The notes beneath the pieces are model-generated. The model was not told where the DNA came from. It saw only the letters and a program-made list of their open reading frames with translations, and made no database searches. Both the position numbers and the translations under genes were made by a program. Source: an uncultured Streptococcus sp. (GTDB lineage: Bacteria > Bacillota > Bacilli > Lactobacillales > Streptococcaceae). From it: DNA of 64,000 bases. The stretch covers positions 72,872 to 136,871 of the forward strand of contig NZ_CAJPNR010000002.1 in assembly GCF_905372115.1 (NCBI RefSeq), written 5' to 3'. Positions 1 through 8,353 of the stretch are shown here, in pieces; positions within the stretch are counted from its first letter, which is position 1, and each line of letters opens with the position of its first letter.

Positions 1-168
1 AGCGTGATGAGCTTGCAGCAGGGCCTTCTGAGCCTGACTCAGTCTCTCCTGAGCTCGGTCAAAGTCCTGCTTTTTAGCTGCAGCAATGGCTTCAATAGCA
101 CAAGACTTGGCCTCTCCGCCATACATAATGAGGGTCATCGCGACCTCTAAGGAATCTTTATTTTCCAT
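1..168 (-). CDS. PTS lactose/cellobiose-type EIIA component (partial, cut by window edge)
   Basis: The first 56 codons of a EIIA protein of the lactose/cellobiose (Lac) PTS family are present; the 3' end lies outside the window. The N-terminal helix contains the family stretch MYGGEAKSCAIEAI, and the fragment ends at LLQAHHA, where this family carries the phosphorylated histidine. Cytoplasmic EIIA passes phosphate from HPr to the EIIB cysteine. The ATG at 166-168 lies 8 bp downstream of the EIIB stop, so the two are co-transcribed. The sugar cannot be told from this fragment; an EIIC gene presumably lies outside the window. Confidence 0.85.
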   Translation of the reverse strand, partial: MENKDSLEVAMTLIMYGGEAKSCAIEAIAAAKKQDFDRAQERLSQAQKALLQAHHA

Positions 169-176
169 AAAAGTAC

Positions 177-494
177 CTACTTCATGAGCGACTCTGCCAA
201 ATCCAGGACCCTATCCCCCTTCATCATTCCGTAGTCCGTCATAGGGATAACATCCACCGGAATACCTTTTGAAGCTAATTTTTCCTGTAAATCCTCCAGC
301 AGATAGCGGACCTGAGGCCCCAGCAAAAGGACATCAACCTTTTTCTCGCTTAGATAGTCTTCTGCTTCTGACACTGGCACCGCAAATATCGTCGCAGCCA
401 AGCCTCGCTCCTCTGCAGCTTTCTGCATTTTATTGACCATGAGACTGGTACTCATCCCAGCCGCACAGACTAACATAATTTGTTTTGTTTCCAT
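177..494 (-). CDS. PTS lactose/cellobiose-type EIIB component
   Basis: A small cytoplasmic EIIB of the Lac family, about 105 aa, which is the usual length. The phospho-acceptor cysteine sits in the loop VCAAGMSTS near the N-terminus (residue 10 from the chosen start), followed by the Rossmann-like EIIB pattern including LLGPQVRYLL. Two ATGs are possible: the one at 498-500 directly abuts the ribosome site AAAGGAGG (501-508), while the one at 492-494 has the normal 6-nt spacing, so the latter is chosen. It is the first gene of a leftward operon with EIIA and faces the ROK regulator. Related systems take up beta-glucosides, cellobiose or chitobiose; the substrate here is unknown. Confidence 0.88.
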   Translation of the reverse strand: METKQIMLVCAAGMSTSLMVNKMQKAAEERGLAATIFAVPVSEAEDYLSEKKVDVLLLGPQVRYLLEDLQEKLASKGIPVDVIPMTDYGMMKGDRVLDLAESLMK

Positions 495-636
495 CGGCAT
501 CCTCCTTTATGAATCTGACCTAGCCTGCAACGACACTTGCCATTTATTTTCAATATATAAACAAAAATCCAGAAATAGAATATTTTTCACTATGTTATTA
601 ATATTCTATAAACATTATAACTATTTTTCTGTACTA

Positions 637-650
637 TGTCAACGCTTACA
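637..650. promoter_or_regulatory. Catabolite response element (cre)
   Basis: Read on the minus strand, TGTAAGCGTTGACA matches the CcpA consensus TGWAANCGNTNWCA at every position. It lies in the 200-bp divergent region between the PTS EIIB gene and the ROK repressor. CcpA control of either or both is inferred from position. Confidence 0.75.
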
Positions 651-698
651 TTTGAGATTTCTAGCTTTTTTTGATAGTATAGCAGCAGAGGAAACAAG

Positions 699-1895
699 AT
701 GACACGAACTAGAAAACAAAACGAGCTAAGGGCAACTGTTCTGGATCAGCTCTATGCCAAACGACCGATTTCTCGGATTGATATTTCAAAAGAAACTCAG
801 ATTACACCAGCCACGACTGGCAGTATCATCAATGAACTGATCAAGGAAGGCTTGGTACTGGAGCTGGGCGAGCTCAATGACGAGAGTGTAGGCCGCAAAA
901 AAACCCTGCTAGATATTGCGCCTCGTAGCCGCTACTATCTGGGCTTTGAGATTTCTGAAAAACAGCTGGCTATGGTCATCGCTGATAATACCGGTGAGAT
1001 TGCAGAAAGCAGCATTCGGACTTATCAGGTCGAGGTGACAGGCGGCCCGTCTGACCAGGAAATCATCCGACTCATTCAAGATTTTCTGAAGAAGAACAGC
1101 AAATACTCCATCTCAGCGATTGCCCTCGGGCTGCCGGGGCATGTGAATCTCTCTGAGAGTGATTTTATTATTTCTAAAAACCCCCACTGGGGACAGATTA
1201 ACTTGCAGACTATTCAAGAAGCCTTTGACCTTCCTGTCTACTTTGCCAATAAGTCCCACTGTTTGACAATGGCTGAACGCCTCTTTAGCTATCATCCGAC
1301 AGACTGTAATTTTATCGTCTATCATGTCGCCAGAGGTATTCATTGCTCTTACATGTACAAGGGCAGCATTTACAGTCAGGAAAATTATCTTATCGGGGAG
1401 GTGGGACATACCGTCATCAATCCTGAAGGCGAGCGCTGTCCTTGCGGCAAGCACGGCTGCCTGCAGGTTTATGCCAGCGAGAGTGCTCTGCTTGATAAAG
1501 CAGCTATCCTGTATCGGGCTTCCCAGACCTCGCTCCTAAAGACCCTTGTAGAGGACGTCAATGACATTGATTTGACAAGTCTGATGACCGCCTATCGCTT
1601 AGGAGACTTGGGCAGCATTGAGTTGATTCATACTGCCTGCCGCTATCTGGCCATTTCCATTTCCAATCTCTGCCAGCTTATTGATAGCGAAAGGATTTAT
1701 CTGGACGGCCAGCTCTTCTCCTATCCGGTGATTGCCGAGCAGGTTCTGGCTCAGTTAGAGCAGGAAGTACCTCTCTTTCCAAAGCAAAAACAAGCAGAGA
1801 TTGTCATTATCCCTTACTCTAAATACAGCATTGCCCGCTCTGCAGTCAGCCTCTGTGTCTATCATGAATTTTTAGATAAAAAAGGAAACCTATAA
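699..1895 (+). CDS. ROK-family transcriptional repressor (NagC/XylR type)
   Basis: A 398-aa protein with an N-terminal winged helix-turn-helix (about residues 12-60, including ISKETQITPATTGSIINEL) fused to a ROK sugar-kinase fold. The ROK zinc motif is intact: H237 in GEVGHT and the cysteine cluster CPCGKHGC (C247, C249, C254), followed by Q rather than the common E. The catalytic Asp of true ROK kinases is absent (NKSH near 184), as expected for a repressor. It is transcribed away from the PTS genes, so it probably represses that PTS in response to its sugar or a phosphorylated derivative. The effector is not deducible. A perfect cre site lies 49 bp upstream. Confidence 0.88.
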   Translation: MTRTRKQNELRATVLDQLYAKRPISRIDISKETQITPATTGSIINELIKEGLVLELGELNDESVGRKKTLLDIAPRSRYYLGFEISEKQLAMVIADNTGEIAESSIRTYQVEVTGGPSDQEIIRLIQDFLKKNSKYSISAIALGLPGHVNLSESDFIISKNPHWGQINLQTIQEAFDLPVYFANKSHCLTMAERLFSYHPTDCNFIVYHVARGIHCSYMYKGSIYSQENYLIGEVGHTVINPEGERCPCGKHGCLQVYASESALLDKAAILYRASQTSLLKTLVEDVNDIDLTSLMTAYRLGDLGSIELIHTACRYLAISISNLCQLIDSERIYLDGQLFSYPVIAEQVLAQLEQEVPLFPKQKQAEIVIIPYSKYSIARSAVSLCVYHEFLDKKGNL

Positions 1896-1896
1896 A

Positions 1897-1927
1897 GGCC
1901 GAGACAAGAATCTCGGTCTTTTTTTTT
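1897..1927 (+). terminator. Intrinsic terminator of the ROK gene
   Basis: An 8-bp stem (1897-1904 with 1911-1918, one G-U pair), a CAAGAA loop, then a run of T. It starts 1 bp after the stop codon. Confidence 0.85.
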
Positions 1928-1929
1928 AC

Positions 1930-1978
1930 AAAAAAAGAGACAGGCTTTCTAGGAGCTTCCCCCTAAAAAGTCTATCTC
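1930..1978 (-). terminator. Intrinsic terminator of the TIM-barrel gene
   Basis: A long imperfect stem (1937-1953 with 1962-1978) followed on the minus strand by a U run (A tract 1930-1936). It carries a GAGACAGG-type arm that recurs in other terminators of this window. Confidence 0.8.
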
Positions 1979-1984
1979 ATTTTA

Positions 1985-2881
1985 CTATCTATTAATCGAA
2001 CGTGAAATCATGGAAATGGTGTGGCGCTGTCCTCTGAGAGCCTTGCTCATGGCAAAGATATTTTCAACCGGAGCCAGACAGCCATAGCCGGAATCTCCGA
2101 TATGCTGGATATCTACACCGCAGATTTTGTTACGGATAGCCATTTGCTTGACAATATCTTCATCAGCACTCTCTTGGCTGGTACCGATCGCACTCATAAC
2201 CAGAGCCCCCTTTTGATGGGCCAGGCGGACAATCTGCTTCAAGTCCTGCTCATCAAAGCCTGGCACACTGCCGACTGCCGGTGCTAGGACAATATCAACA
2301 CCAGCTTCGATAAATTGAGCGATTGCTTCTAGGTCTGCTACCGGCTCATCCACACCCGAAGCATGCATTTTGCCTGCAATCAGGAGGCCTGAAAAATTCT
2401 CCTTGACCACTCGAATGGTGTCAATAATGGCTTGATTGGTGACACCAGTTCCCGGATTACCCGTCAGGCAGATAAAGTCAACGCCCAACTCTTCTGCTCG
2501 CTGAATGGTCGCTAGACTAGCCTGACGCCCCTCATCGATAATCAGGCGTTCTCCTGCCATCTGGGCCTGACTGTCCACCGGCTCTAGATTGATACCGATA
2601 GGACGGCCAACCAAGCGGTGCAGCTCCTCAACAAAATCTTCCTTGGCGTCCAGACCAGCCACAAAAGGCTGGAAGATATCAATCCCATTCAGCAAAATCA
2701 AGTCAGCACCAAAAGACCGAGCAATCTCTGCATTGGTCACATCACCGATATAAGATTCTTTAAAAGCCACGTTTTCAGACAGGATAACGCGGCCCTCACT
2801 GGCCTTGATGCTCTGTTTCAGCTCCGGCGCAGTCATATTTAAAATTTCTGAAGCATTTGAACTAATGAATCGTTTTACCAT
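1985..2881 (-). CDS. PTS-linked TIM-barrel protein (DUF7916-like), function unknown
   Basis: A 298-aa cytoplasmic protein with an (alpha/beta)8 phosphate-binding pattern: LILLNGIDIF, GRPIGINLEPVD, DFICLTGNPGTGVTNQ, GVDIVLAPAVGSVPGF and LVMSAIGTSQE are successive strand-loop elements. Homologues are often labelled haloacid dehalogenase-like or PEP-phosphonomutase-like, but no HAD DxDx(T/V) motif is visible. The C-terminus carries CGVDIQHIGDSGYG. In related genomes it tends to accompany beta-glucoside or hexose PTS genes, which fits this location behind the ROK regulator. It is monocistronic, with its own terminator and a cre-like site upstream. Substrate and reaction are unknown; the family name is recalled, not checked. 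Confidence 0.6.
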   Translation of the reverse strand: MVKRFISSNASEILNMTAPELKQSIKASEGRVILSENVAFKESYIGDVTNAEIARSFGADLILLNGIDIFQPFVAGLDAKEDFVEELHRLVGRPIGINLEPVDSQAQMAGERLIIDEGRQASLATIQRAEELGVDFICLTGNPGTGVTNQAIIDTIRVVKENFSGLLIAGKMHASGVDEPVADLEAIAQFIEAGVDIVLAPAVGSVPGFDEQDLKQIVRLAHQKGALVMSAIGTSQESADEDIVKQMAIRNKICGVDIQHIGDSGYGCLAPVENIFAMSKALRGQRHTISMISRSINR

Positions 2882-2991
2882 AAGAATATCTCTTTTCTTT
2901 ATTATTCATTAATAAACACTTTGAAATCTATTCTATTTGGATATTTTGTTTTTTTTGTTATCAACTACAGTATAGCACAAGGTCATAGAAA

Positions 2992-3005
2992 TGTAAACGC
3001 TTTAT
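2992..3005. promoter_or_regulatory. Probable cre site upstream of the TIM-barrel gene
   Basis: TGTAAACGCTTTAT matches the CcpA consensus TGWAANCGNTNWCA at 12 of 14 positions. It lies about 110 bp upstream of the leftward TIM-barrel gene and past the pepO terminator, so it would act on the TIM-barrel promoter. Confidence 0.5.
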
Positions 3006-3020
3006 AAATTCTTTGACAAA

Positions 3021-3053
3021 ATAGCCTGCTTTCACAAACAAAAGCAGACTATT
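3021..3053 (-). terminator. Probable intrinsic terminator of pepO
   Basis: The arms TAGCCTGCTTT (3022-3032) and AAAGCAGACTA pair with one wobble; on the minus strand a short U-rich stretch follows. It lies about 60 bp past the pepO stop. Confidence 0.55.
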
Positions 3054-3112
3054 GAAACGAACTCGATTATTTTTGATTTGAGCAGGATTCGATAAGTACT
3101 CTTATCTCGGCA

Positions 3113-5005
3113 TCACCAGATGACCACCCGCTCTTCTGGACTCCGCCACATGCCGTCTCCCTCTTGGACATCAAAGGTTGTAAAGAAGTCGTCAAAGTTT
3201 GGCAGCTGCACATTGGTCCGAAGCTTGGCTGGCGCATGAACATCGACGCTTGCCAGGAGCTTCATATACTCCTTTCGACCCTTCATTCGCCAAATGCGGG
3301 CAAAGTTAGTGAAGAATTCCTCAGCAGAGAAATCAGCTTCTTTCTTGGCTGCTTCTAGGGCTGCTGCAATACCGCCCAGATCTGCCACATTTTCTGAAAC
3401 GGTCAGCTTGCCATTGACCTTAGCACCATAGGAATCCTGCCCTTCGAACTGGTCAATGACCTTTTGAGTCCGTTCGGTAAAGGCTTGGTAGTCATGCTCC
3501 GTCCACCAATTATTAAGACTGCCATTTTCATCAAAGGAAGCTCCATTGGTATCAAAAGCATGAGAAATCTCATGGGCAATGACCGCTCCGATACCACCGT
3601 AATTGGCTGACGAGGACTGGTGCAAGTCATAGAAAGGCGCCTGCAGGATAGCCGCTGGAAAGACAATCAGGTTTTTCTGCGGATTATAGTAGGCATTGAC
3701 CATATGGGCTGGCATTCCCCATTCCTTGTAATCCACCGGTTGATTCCACTTGCTCCAGCTGTAAGCAATATCAATCTGACTCAGCTTCTGAGCATTTTCA
3801 AAGAGAGTCAGCTTTTCATCCACGACCTTGCAGGAATAGCGCTCAGGCAGCTCGTCAGGATAGCCAATATAAGGCTTGATGACATTAAGCTTGACAATAG
3901 CCTTGTCCCGAGTTTCTGGTGTCAGCCAGTCATTCTGGGCCAGGCGATTTTTATAAACTTCAATCATCGTCGCCACTTTTTGCTCCACATCAGCCTTAGC
4001 TTCTGGCGAGAACTTCTGACCGGCATACCAGAGACCAACAGCTTGATTAAAGGGACCTTGGGCCAGATAAAATGCCGCTTTTTTCTTGTCTTGAGCCTGA
4101 GGAGTCCCTGATAGAGCACGATGATAAGCTCCTGCCAAGACACGGATGTCATCCGTTAGGTAAGGTGTTGTATTGCGGACCGCAGAGAGAATCAGCAGAG
4201 CATGGAGTTTATCCCAGTTAGCTGCTGTATAAATATCCTTAGCTGCCTGCCAAAAACGCTCTTCTGGCACAATGACTTGGTCGGGTTCTTGACCGATCAA
4301 CTTGGTAAAAATATCCGCCATAGGCAACTCTGGTACCAAGGCCTTGAAATCTTCCCAATGATAAGGATGGTAGAGTTTCGCATACTCGGAGCTTTCTTCA
4401 CTAGACAGAACATACTGAGCAAAAACAGCATCCAGCTCCAAGACCTTATCCAAAAGATCCTTGATTTCCTCTTCCGTAAAGTCAAATTTAGCTAGCAAAT
4501 CTTCCTGAGCCTTGCGCCATTTTTCAAGCAGGTCATCCTTCTGCGGATGGTCCTCCGCGTAGTAGGTCGTATCAGGCAAAATCGTTCCCGGTCCGTCTGC
4601 CCAGAGGACATTGATACGGGCGTCCATAAAGTCAGGCGCCACACCAAAGGGGAAATAAGTCGGCTTACCAGCCAGTTCAAAATCAGCAATCTTAGAAGCA
4701 TAGTCTTCAAAAGACGCTAGGTTGCGAATTTCATCAATGTAAGCACGCGCTGGCTCAATCCCTGCCGCTTCCCGTTTATCATAATCCGCTGCCAAGCGAT
4801 GGTAAGCAACAAAGTTCTTCAGAATGGCATGTTCTGGCACTCCATCTCCAGCCAGCCATTTGTCGGTCGTTGCGAGCATAAGTTCCTCAATCTCATCTGC
4901 CAGATCCATGAAACCGCCCGTCACTGGCTTATCATCAGGAATAACCGCCGTCTTAGCCCACTCACCATTAACCGCATCATAGAAATCATCTTGTAGTCGT
5001 GTCAT
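3113..5005 (-). CDS. pepO: Endopeptidase O, M13 (neprilysin-like) zinc metallopeptidase
   Basis: A 630-aa M13 peptidase that cleaves oligopeptides; streptococcal PepO is also reported at the surface, where it binds host proteins. The zinc motif HEISH is at residues 478-482, and the downstream glutamate lies in ENVADLGG (E538). Both are intact, and the NAYYNP substrate-binding motif is present upstream. No signal peptide or membrane anchor is visible. An upstream in-frame extension exists, but the ATG at 5003-5005 is preceded by a purine-rich site and gives exactly the length and N-terminus of pneumococcal PepO (MTRLQDDFYDAVNGEW). It is divergent from the manganese operon and shares its 149-bp upstream region, so joint control by the metalloregulator is possible but not shown. 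Confidence 0.95.
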   Translation of the reverse strand: MTRLQDDFYDAVNGEWAKTAVIPDDKPVTGGFMDLADEIEELMLATTDKWLAGDGVPEHAILKNFVAYHRLAADYDKREAAGIEPARAYIDEIRNLASFEDYASKIADFELAGKPTYFPFGVAPDFMDARINVLWADGPGTILPDTTYYAEDHPQKDDLLEKWRKAQEDLLAKFDFTEEEIKDLLDKVLELDAVFAQYVLSSEESSEYAKLYHPYHWEDFKALVPELPMADIFTKLIGQEPDQVIVPEERFWQAAKDIYTAANWDKLHALLILSAVRNTTPYLTDDIRVLAGAYHRALSGTPQAQDKKKAAFYLAQGPFNQAVGLWYAGQKFSPEAKADVEQKVATMIEVYKNRLAQNDWLTPETRDKAIVKLNVIKPYIGYPDELPERYSCKVVDEKLTLFENAQKLSQIDIAYSWSKWNQPVDYKEWGMPAHMVNAYYNPQKNLIVFPAAILQAPFYDLHQSSSANYGGIGAVIAHEISHAFDTNGASFDENGSLNNWWTEHDYQAFTERTQKVIDQFEGQDSYGAKVNGKLTVSENVADLGGIAAALEAAKKEADFSAEEFFTNFARIWRMKGRKEYMKLLASVDVHAPAKLRTNVQLPNFDDFFTTFDVQEGDGMWRSPEERVVIW

Positions 5006-5094
5006 CTTCTTCTCGCTTTCATGCTTTTGATATAACCTTATCAAAATCTACTTGTTTTTTCAAACATTTCTTATATTAATTTTAAATATTTATT

Positions 5095-5133
5095 AAAAAT
5101 TAACTTGACTTAATTTTTGTTTTAATGTATATT
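5095..5133 (+). promoter_or_regulatory. ssaACB promoter with overlapping ScaR/SloR-type operator
   Basis: The AT-rich palindrome AAATTAACTTGACTTAATTT (core 5097-5116) matches the metalloregulator recognition element known upstream of manganese operons in oral streptococci. It contains the -35 TTGACT (5105-5110), which is spaced 17 bp from -10 TATATT (5128-5133). Mn-loaded repressor bound here would block RNA polymerase. The regulator candidate is encoded at 12321-12968. Confidence 0.85.
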
Positions 5134-5154
5134 AAAACAATGGAGGTGTATGAG

Positions 5155-5874
5155 ATGATTACGATTAAAGATTTGACTGTCAGCTATCAGGATACGCTGG
5201 CTCTTGAGCCCCTTTCATTAACCATTAAGGAGCCAACCATTACTGGGATTATCGGTCCTAACGGAGCCGGAAAATCCACCCTGCTCAAGGGCATGCTAGG
5301 GATTATTGACCACCAAGGCCAGACTCTGCTGGATCAAAAGCCACTGCAGAACTCTCTCCAGCGGGTTGCCTATGTAGAGCAAAAGATCAATATTGATTAT
5401 CATTTTCCTATCAAAGTCAAAGAGTGTGTCTCTTTGGGACTTTACCCTCAGCTCAAGCTTTTTCAGGGGCTAAAGAATTCCCATTGGAAAAAGGTGGCTG
5501 AGGCATTGAAAATTGTCGGTTTAGAAGACTTGGCAGAGCGCCAGATTAGCCAGCTATCTGGCGGCCAATTCCAGCGGGTCTTGATTGCTCGCTGCTTGGT
5601 TCAAGAGGCGGATTGTATCTTTTTGGACGAGCCTTTCGTCGGGATTGACTCTGTCAGTGAAGAGATTATCATGTCTACCCTGCGCAGTCTCAAAGCCGCA
5701 GGCAAGATTATCCTGATTGTCCATCATGACTTGAGCAAGGTTGTTGATTATTTCGACCAAGTTATCCTGCTCAATCGTAAGCTGATTGCCTTTGGTCCTA
5801 CCGAGACCAGCTTTACCAAGGACAATATGAAAAAGACTTACGGCTCCCAGCTCTTTATGAATGGAGGTGCCTAG
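5155..5874 (+). CDS. ssaA: Manganese ABC transporter ATP-binding protein
   Basis: A 240-aa ABC ATPase of the cluster A-I (Mn/Zn) transporters. Walker A is GPNGAGKST (34-42), the signature LSGGQ is at 134-138, and Walker B IFLDEP is at 155-160; the switch histidine lies in IVHHD. The ATG at 5155 follows GGAGG with good spacing; a longer frame beginning upstream lacks a ribosome site. It is the first gene of the ssaACB operon, with the stop 1 bp before the permease start. It powers Mn(II), and possibly Fe(II), import, which supports superoxide resistance and virulence in this group. The symbol follows S. sanguinis usage (scaA/psaB/mtsB in relatives). Confidence 0.9.
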   Translation: MITIKDLTVSYQDTLALEPLSLTIKEPTITGIIGPNGAGKSTLLKGMLGIIDHQGQTLLDQKPLQNSLQRVAYVEQKINIDYHFPIKVKECVSLGLYPQLKLFQGLKNSHWKKVAEALKIVGLEDLAERQISQLSGGQFQRVLIARCLVQEADCIFLDEPFVGIDSVSEEIIMSTLRSLKAAGKIILIVHHDLSKVVDYFDQVILLNRKLIAFGPTETSFTKDNMKKTYGSQLFMNGGA

Positions 5875-5875
5875 A

Positions 5876-6724
5876 ATGATTTTAGAATTTTTCCAAGGGC
5901 TGCGGGACTTTCACTTCCTGCAAAATGCCCTCATCACAGCCATCGTCATTGGGATTGTTGCTGGGGCTGTCGGCTGCTTTATCATTCTGCGCGGCATGTC
6001 GCTCATGGGGGATGCTATCTCTCATGCGGTTCTGCCCGGTGTGGCCCTGTCCTACATTTTAGGGATTAATTTCTTTATCGGAGCCATCACCTTCGGACTT
6101 TTGGCCTCGATTATTATCACCTACATCAAGGGCAACTCCATTATCAAAAGCGATACGGCCATTGGGATTACCTTTTCTTCCTTCCTAGCTCTAGGTGTGA
6201 TTCTGATCGGCGTTGCCAATAGCTCCACCGACCTCTTTCATATTCTCTTCGGGAATATCTTGGCTGTGCAGGATATTGATATGTGGATTAGTATCGGAGT
6301 CGGAATAGCTGTGCTCTTAATCATCACCCTCTTTTTCAAACAGCTATTGATTACTTCCTTTGACCCCTTGCTGGCTCAAGCAATGGGCATGCCGGTCAGC
6401 TTCTACCACTATCTGCTGATGATTCTCTTGACCTTGGTCTCTGTGACAGCTATGCAGAGCGTGGGAACCATTCTGATTGTCGCTCTCTTGATAACGCCGG
6501 CAGCAACGGCCTACCTCTATGCCAATAGTTTGAAAACCATGATTCTGCTGTCCTCGGGTTTGGGAGCTCTGGCTTCTGTGCTGGGACTCTTTATCGGCTA
6601 TAGCTTTAATGTCGCTGCAGGATCCAGCATTGTCCTGACCTCGGCCCTCATCTTTCTCATCTCTTTCTTTATTGCCCCTAAGCAACGCTATTTAAAACTT
6701 AAAAACCAACCTAAACTAAAATAA
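5876..6724 (+). CDS. ssaC: Manganese ABC transporter permease
   Basis: A 282-aa integral membrane permease of the ABC-3 (ZnuB/MntB) family with roughly eight hydrophobic segments. The conserved stretch MGDAISHAVLPGVALSY is near residues 45-61, and a later loop carries the PAATAYLYA pattern. The ATG at 5876 sits 1 bp after the ATPase stop and follows GGAGGTG inside the end of the ATPase gene, implying coupled translation. It forms the membrane channel of the SsaACB manganese importer. Only 19 bp separate it from the lipoprotein gene. Confidence 0.92.
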   Translation: MILEFFQGLRDFHFLQNALITAIVIGIVAGAVGCFIILRGMSLMGDAISHAVLPGVALSYILGINFFIGAITFGLLASIIITYIKGNSIIKSDTAIGITFSSFLALGVILIGVANSSTDLFHILFGNILAVQDIDMWISIGVGIAVLLIITLFFKQLLITSFDPLLAQAMGMPVSFYHYLLMILLTLVSVTAMQSVGTILIVALLITPAATAYLYANSLKTMILLSSGLGALASVLGLFIGYSFNVAAGSSIVLTSALIFLISFFIAPKQRYLKLKNQPKLK

Positions 6725-6743
6725 AATTTAATGGAGGAATCCC

Positions 6744-7673
6744 ATGAAAAAATTAGGTTTTTTATCCCTGCTTTTGCTAGCAGTCTGCACTCTCTTTGCC
6801 TGCTCCGATCAGAAGAACGCGTCCAGTGACTCGTCCAAGCTCAAGGTTGTTGCGACCAACTCAATTATCGCTGATATTACCAAAAATATAGCTGGCGATA
6901 AGATTGATCTGCACAGCATTGTACCAGTCGGCAAAGATCCCCATGAATATGAGCCCCTGCCTGAAGATGTCAAAAAGACTTCTCAAGCGGATCTCATCTT
7001 CTACAACGGTATCAATCTGGAAACTGGCGGTAATGCTTGGTTTACCAAGTTGGTCAAAAATGCCAATAAGGAAGAAAACAAGGACTACTATGCTGTCAGC
7101 GATGGCGTTGACGTCATTTACCTTGAAGGTCAAAGTGAAAAGGGTAAGGAAGACCCCCATGCTTGGCTCAACTTGGAAAACGGCATCATCTATGCGCAAA
7201 ATATTGCTAAGCGTTTGATTGAAAAAGACCCTGACAATAAGGCCACTTACGAGAAAAATCTCAAAGCTTATGTGGAAAAACTGACCTCTTTGGATAAGGA
7301 AGCCAAAGAGAAATTCAACAACATCCCTGAAGAAAAGAAAATGATTGTGACCAGTGAAGGCTGCTTCAAGTACTTCTCTAAAGCCTACAATGTGCCATCA
7401 GCCTATATCTGGGAAATCAACACTGAAGAAGAAGGGACTCCAGACCAAATCAAAAGCTTGCTTGAAAAACTACGCAAGACCAAAGTGCCGTCTCTCTTTG
7501 TCGAATCAAGTGTGGACGACCGTCCGATGAAGACTGTTTCTAAAGACACTAACATCCCAATCCACGCTAAAATCTTCACAGACTCAATCGCTGAAAAGGG
7601 AGAAGAAGGAGACAGCTACTACAGCATGATGAAATACAATCTGGATAAAATTTCTGAAGGATTGGCCAAATAA
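6744..7673 (+). CDS. ssaB: Manganese-binding lipoprotein SsaB (LraI/PsaA family)
   Basis: A 309-aa cluster A-I solute-binding lipoprotein. The signal peptide ends in the lipobox LFAC with the lipidated cysteine at residue 20. The four metal ligands known from pneumococcal PsaA appear at the same positions: H67 (KDPHEYEP), H139 (DPHAW), E205 (TSEGCF) and D280 (IFTDS). It delivers Mn(II) to SsaC/SsaA. Historical reports also describe adhesin activity for this family. Ribosome site GGAGGAAT precedes the ATG. It is the last gene of the operon and is followed by a strong terminator. Confidence 0.96.
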   Translation: MKKLGFLSLLLLAVCTLFACSDQKNASSDSSKLKVVATNSIIADITKNIAGDKIDLHSIVPVGKDPHEYEPLPEDVKKTSQADLIFYNGINLETGGNAWFTKLVKNANKEENKDYYAVSDGVDVIYLEGQSEKGKEDPHAWLNLENGIIYAQNIAKRLIEKDPDNKATYEKNLKAYVEKLTSLDKEAKEKFNNIPEEKKMIVTSEGCFKYFSKAYNVPSAYIWEINTEEEGTPDQIKSLLEKLRKTKVPSLFVESSVDDRPMKTVSKDTNIPIHAKIFTDSIAEKGEEGDSYYSMMKYNLDKISEGLAK

Positions 7674-7680
7674 CGATAAA

Positions 7681-7716
7681 AGGTTAGGAAGACAAAATCC
7701 TAACCTCTTTATTTTT
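7681..7716 (+). terminator. ssaACB operon terminator
   Basis: A perfect 9-bp stem AGGTTAGGA/TCCTAACCT (7681-7689 with 7699-7707), then CTTTATTTTT. It begins 7 bp after the ssaB stop. Confidence 0.9.
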
Positions 7717-7824
7717 GGAGAAGGAGCTTCACATGGAGTCTCTCTCAAATTTCCGGTCAAATTATTCGAAAAAAATCACTATTCGCTGTACAATGAAGCT
7801 ATCAAACATGAATGGAGACTTCCT

Positions 7825-8316
7825 ATGACAACTTTTCTCGGAAACCCTGTAACCTTTACTGGAAAGCAACTGCAAGTCGGCGACACTGCCCACGATTTTA
7901 GCTTGACAGCAACTGATCTTTCAAAGAAAACTCTGGCTGACTTTGCTGGCAAAAAGAAAGTCCTGAGCATCATCCCATCTATCGATACTGGTGTCTGCTC
8001 AACTCAGACCCGCCGTTTCAACCAAGAACTCTCTGACTTAGATAATACCGTTGTTATCACGGTTTCAGTTGACTTGCCTTTTGCTCAAGGCAAGTGGTGT
8101 GCTGCTGAAGGCATTGAGAATGCTGTCATGCTCTCTGACTACTTCGATCATTCTTTCGGCCGTGACTATGCTGTCCTCATCAATGAATGGCACCTTTTGG
8201 CTCGCGCAGTTCTTGTCTTGGACGAAAACAACACTGTGACCTACGCTGAATATGTTGACAATATCAATACCGAGCCTGACTTCGAAGCAGCTATCGCCGC
8301 AGTTAAGAGCTTGTAA
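7825..8316 (+). CDS. tpx: Thiol peroxidase (2-Cys peroxiredoxin, Tpx)
   Basis: A 163-aa Tpx-family peroxiredoxin that reduces H2O2 and alkyl hydroperoxides using thioredoxin. The peroxidatic cysteine C58 lies in SIDTGVCSTQT, and C92 (GKWCAAEG) is placed as the resolving cysteine; an arginine of the active site follows in RDYAVL. It sits immediately after the manganese operon, as in other oral streptococci and pneumococcus (psaD). It has its own -10 (TACAAT at 7789) and is separated from ssaB by a terminator, though read-through co-transcription is possible. For an H2O2-producing organism without catalase it is a main peroxide defence. Confidence 0.95.
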   Translation: MTTFLGNPVTFTGKQLQVGDTAHDFSLTATDLSKKTLADFAGKKKVLSIIPSIDTGVCSTQTRRFNQELSDLDNTVVITVSVDLPFAQGKWCAAEGIENAVMLSDYFDHSFGRDYAVLINEWHLLARAVLVLDENNTVTYAEYVDNINTEPDFEAAIAAVKSL

Positions 8317-8321
8317 GAGAT

Positions 8322-8353
8322 AAAAATACGGATTTGCTAGTCCGTATTTTTTT
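8322..8353. terminator. Bidirectional terminator between tpx and the DUF3114-like gene
   Basis: The stem AAAAATACGGA/TCCGTATTTTT with loop TTTGCTAG has T runs on both sides. It serves tpx rightward and overlaps the 3' end of the convergent gene. Confidence 0.85.
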
